From contig NC_077222.1 in the NCBI RefSeq assembly GCF_024763615.1, positions 23,746,001 to 23,810,000 of the forward strand: a DNA stretch of 64,000 bases, read 5' to 3'. A program made the translations under genes and the position numbers. Below the pieces are notes generated by a model that ran no database searches, was not told where the DNA came from, and saw only the letters and a list, made by a program, of their open reading frames with translations. Shown here piece by piece: positions 62,889 through 64,000 of this stretch (its first letter is position 1; every line of letters starts with the position of its first letter). This DNA comes from Phlebotomus papatasi. Its lineage: Eukaryota; Arthropoda; Insecta; Diptera; Psychodidae.

Positions 62889-63924
62889 TTGACAGATCTG
62901 TCAAAGTGACGGATTAAACAACTTTGAGCATCAATTGCTAGAATCTTTAGAAAATTTCATTGATTTTGCTATCAGAAAGACAAGAAAATCCATGGGAATC
63001 TTAGTAGAAATTCAAGCAGTCAACTGAGGATTTTGACAGGTCTGTCAAACTGACAGATTGAATTTCTTTGCATATAACAACAACTTTAATACAACAAACA
63101 AATCTACAGCAATTTGAGGTCAAATTCAAGCAGATAATTGGAACTTTGGATCTTGACAGATCTGTCAAAGTGACAAATAGAAATAGTTTGAATATTCATT
63201 GCTAGATTTTCCTGAAGATTTCTTTAATTTTGTTGTCTGAAAGATCATCTAAATATGACAAAAAAAATAACTACAAGACTTGAACTTCACTTCAGACTGA
63301 GGATTCTGACAGGTCTGTCAAACTGACAGATGGAATTTCTTTTGAATATAAATACTTCTTTTTTTTTGTTCTCAAAAAGACAACCTGAATACAATAAAAA
63401 AAAACTACAACAATTATAGGTCAAATCCAATCAGATAATGGGGACTTAGGATCTTGACAGATCTGTCAAAGTGACAAATAGAAATAATTTGAATATTCAC
63501 TGCTAGATTTTCCTGAAGATTTCTTTAATTTTGTTGTCTGAAAGAACATCTAAATATGACAAAAAATAACTACAAGATTTAAAATTCAAGCAGTTAACTG
63601 AGGATTCTGACATGTCTGTCAAATTGACAGTTAAGAGTAGTCTTGAATTTTGGCTGCCAAATTTATCTACAGATTATCTTAATTTTGATTCTGAAAACAA
63701 AAATATAAATTTGATATAAAATCAACTAAAAAAGGAATCGAATCAGCCAGTGACAGTTGAGTATTCTGACAGATATGTCAAAATTGTCGCAAGCGAAAAA
63801 GTCCAATATCGCTAGAATTTTCTAGAGATTCCACTAATTTTGCTTTTAAAAGGTCGAGATTTATTTAAAAAAAATGGTTGGAAAATGAATCAACGGGTAT
63901 ATTTGTGTTTTTGACAGATCTGTC
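62889..63924. repeat. Degenerate tandem array, eight units centred on GACAGATCTGTC
   Basis: Palindrome cores lie at 62891, 63035, 63155, 63308, 63456, 63609, 63768 and 63913, spaced 120-159 bp. The best core is TTGACAGATCTGTCAA. Two flavours alternate: one followed by AAAGTGACAAAT (63155, 63456) and one with a GGTCTG or ATGTCTG centre followed by CTGACAG or TTGACAG (63035, 63308, 63609). The 63120-63320 and 63424-63620 blocks are close copies, so the latest duplication was of about 300 bp. The array lies just downstream of rdx, possibly inside its 3' UTR. Confidence 0.9.
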
Positions 63925-64000
63925 AAAGTAAGGAGTATAAATAGGCTTCTAATAAAAACTTTAATTAAATTTTATAAAGAATACTCAAATTTATAGTGGA

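Overview
The window is A+T-rich eukaryotic DNA containing one recognisable gene: the ortholog of Drosophila roadkill (rdx, also called HIB) and human SPOP, the MATH-BTB substrate adaptor of the CUL3 ubiquitin ligase. Seven exons on the + strand (31139 to 62035) splice, with consensus GT/AG borders and consistent phases, into a 374-residue protein. It has the same length as human SPOP and lines up with it residue by residue as I recall that sequence. The wording of the protein is closest to the insect version, and the large AT-rich introns packed with miniature transposons fit a dipteran, plausibly a nematoceran such as a sand fly. The species call is inference.

Layout. Positions 1-31138 hold no exon I can support; they are upstream sequence or an upstream rdx intron, because the first recognised exon starts at a splice acceptor. 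Exon 1 (31139-31304) carries the ATG at 31227. A 22.6-kb intron (31305-53912) follows, then exon 2, a 2.3-kb intron, four exons separated by introns of about 80-130 bp (56382-57485), a 4.4-kb intron, and the last exon ending at the TGA at 62033-62035. After that stop the same frame stays open for 154 more codons (62036-62497) with coding-like codon use, an Asn run and a His run: a candidate stop-codon readthrough extension or alternative terminal exon. Beyond it, 62889-63924 is a degenerate tandem array of eight units of about 120-160 bp, each centred on the palindrome GACAGATCTGTC.

The non-coding space is dominated by short inverted-repeat (MITE or foldback) elements. Many begin TA-GGG and end CCC-TA, consistent with TA target duplication. 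Other families begin CACTGAG, CACAGAAAAA or TACAGTAGA. There are two arrays of nested palindromes (17100-17960 and 57960-59300), a 109-bp-arm near-perfect palindrome (37764-37992), and three clusters of the octamer GTACTAAA/TTTAGTAC.

No tRNA, rRNA, CRISPR array or prokaryotic feature was found. The many short open frames elsewhere look like chance frames in AT-rich DNA or frames inside repeats.
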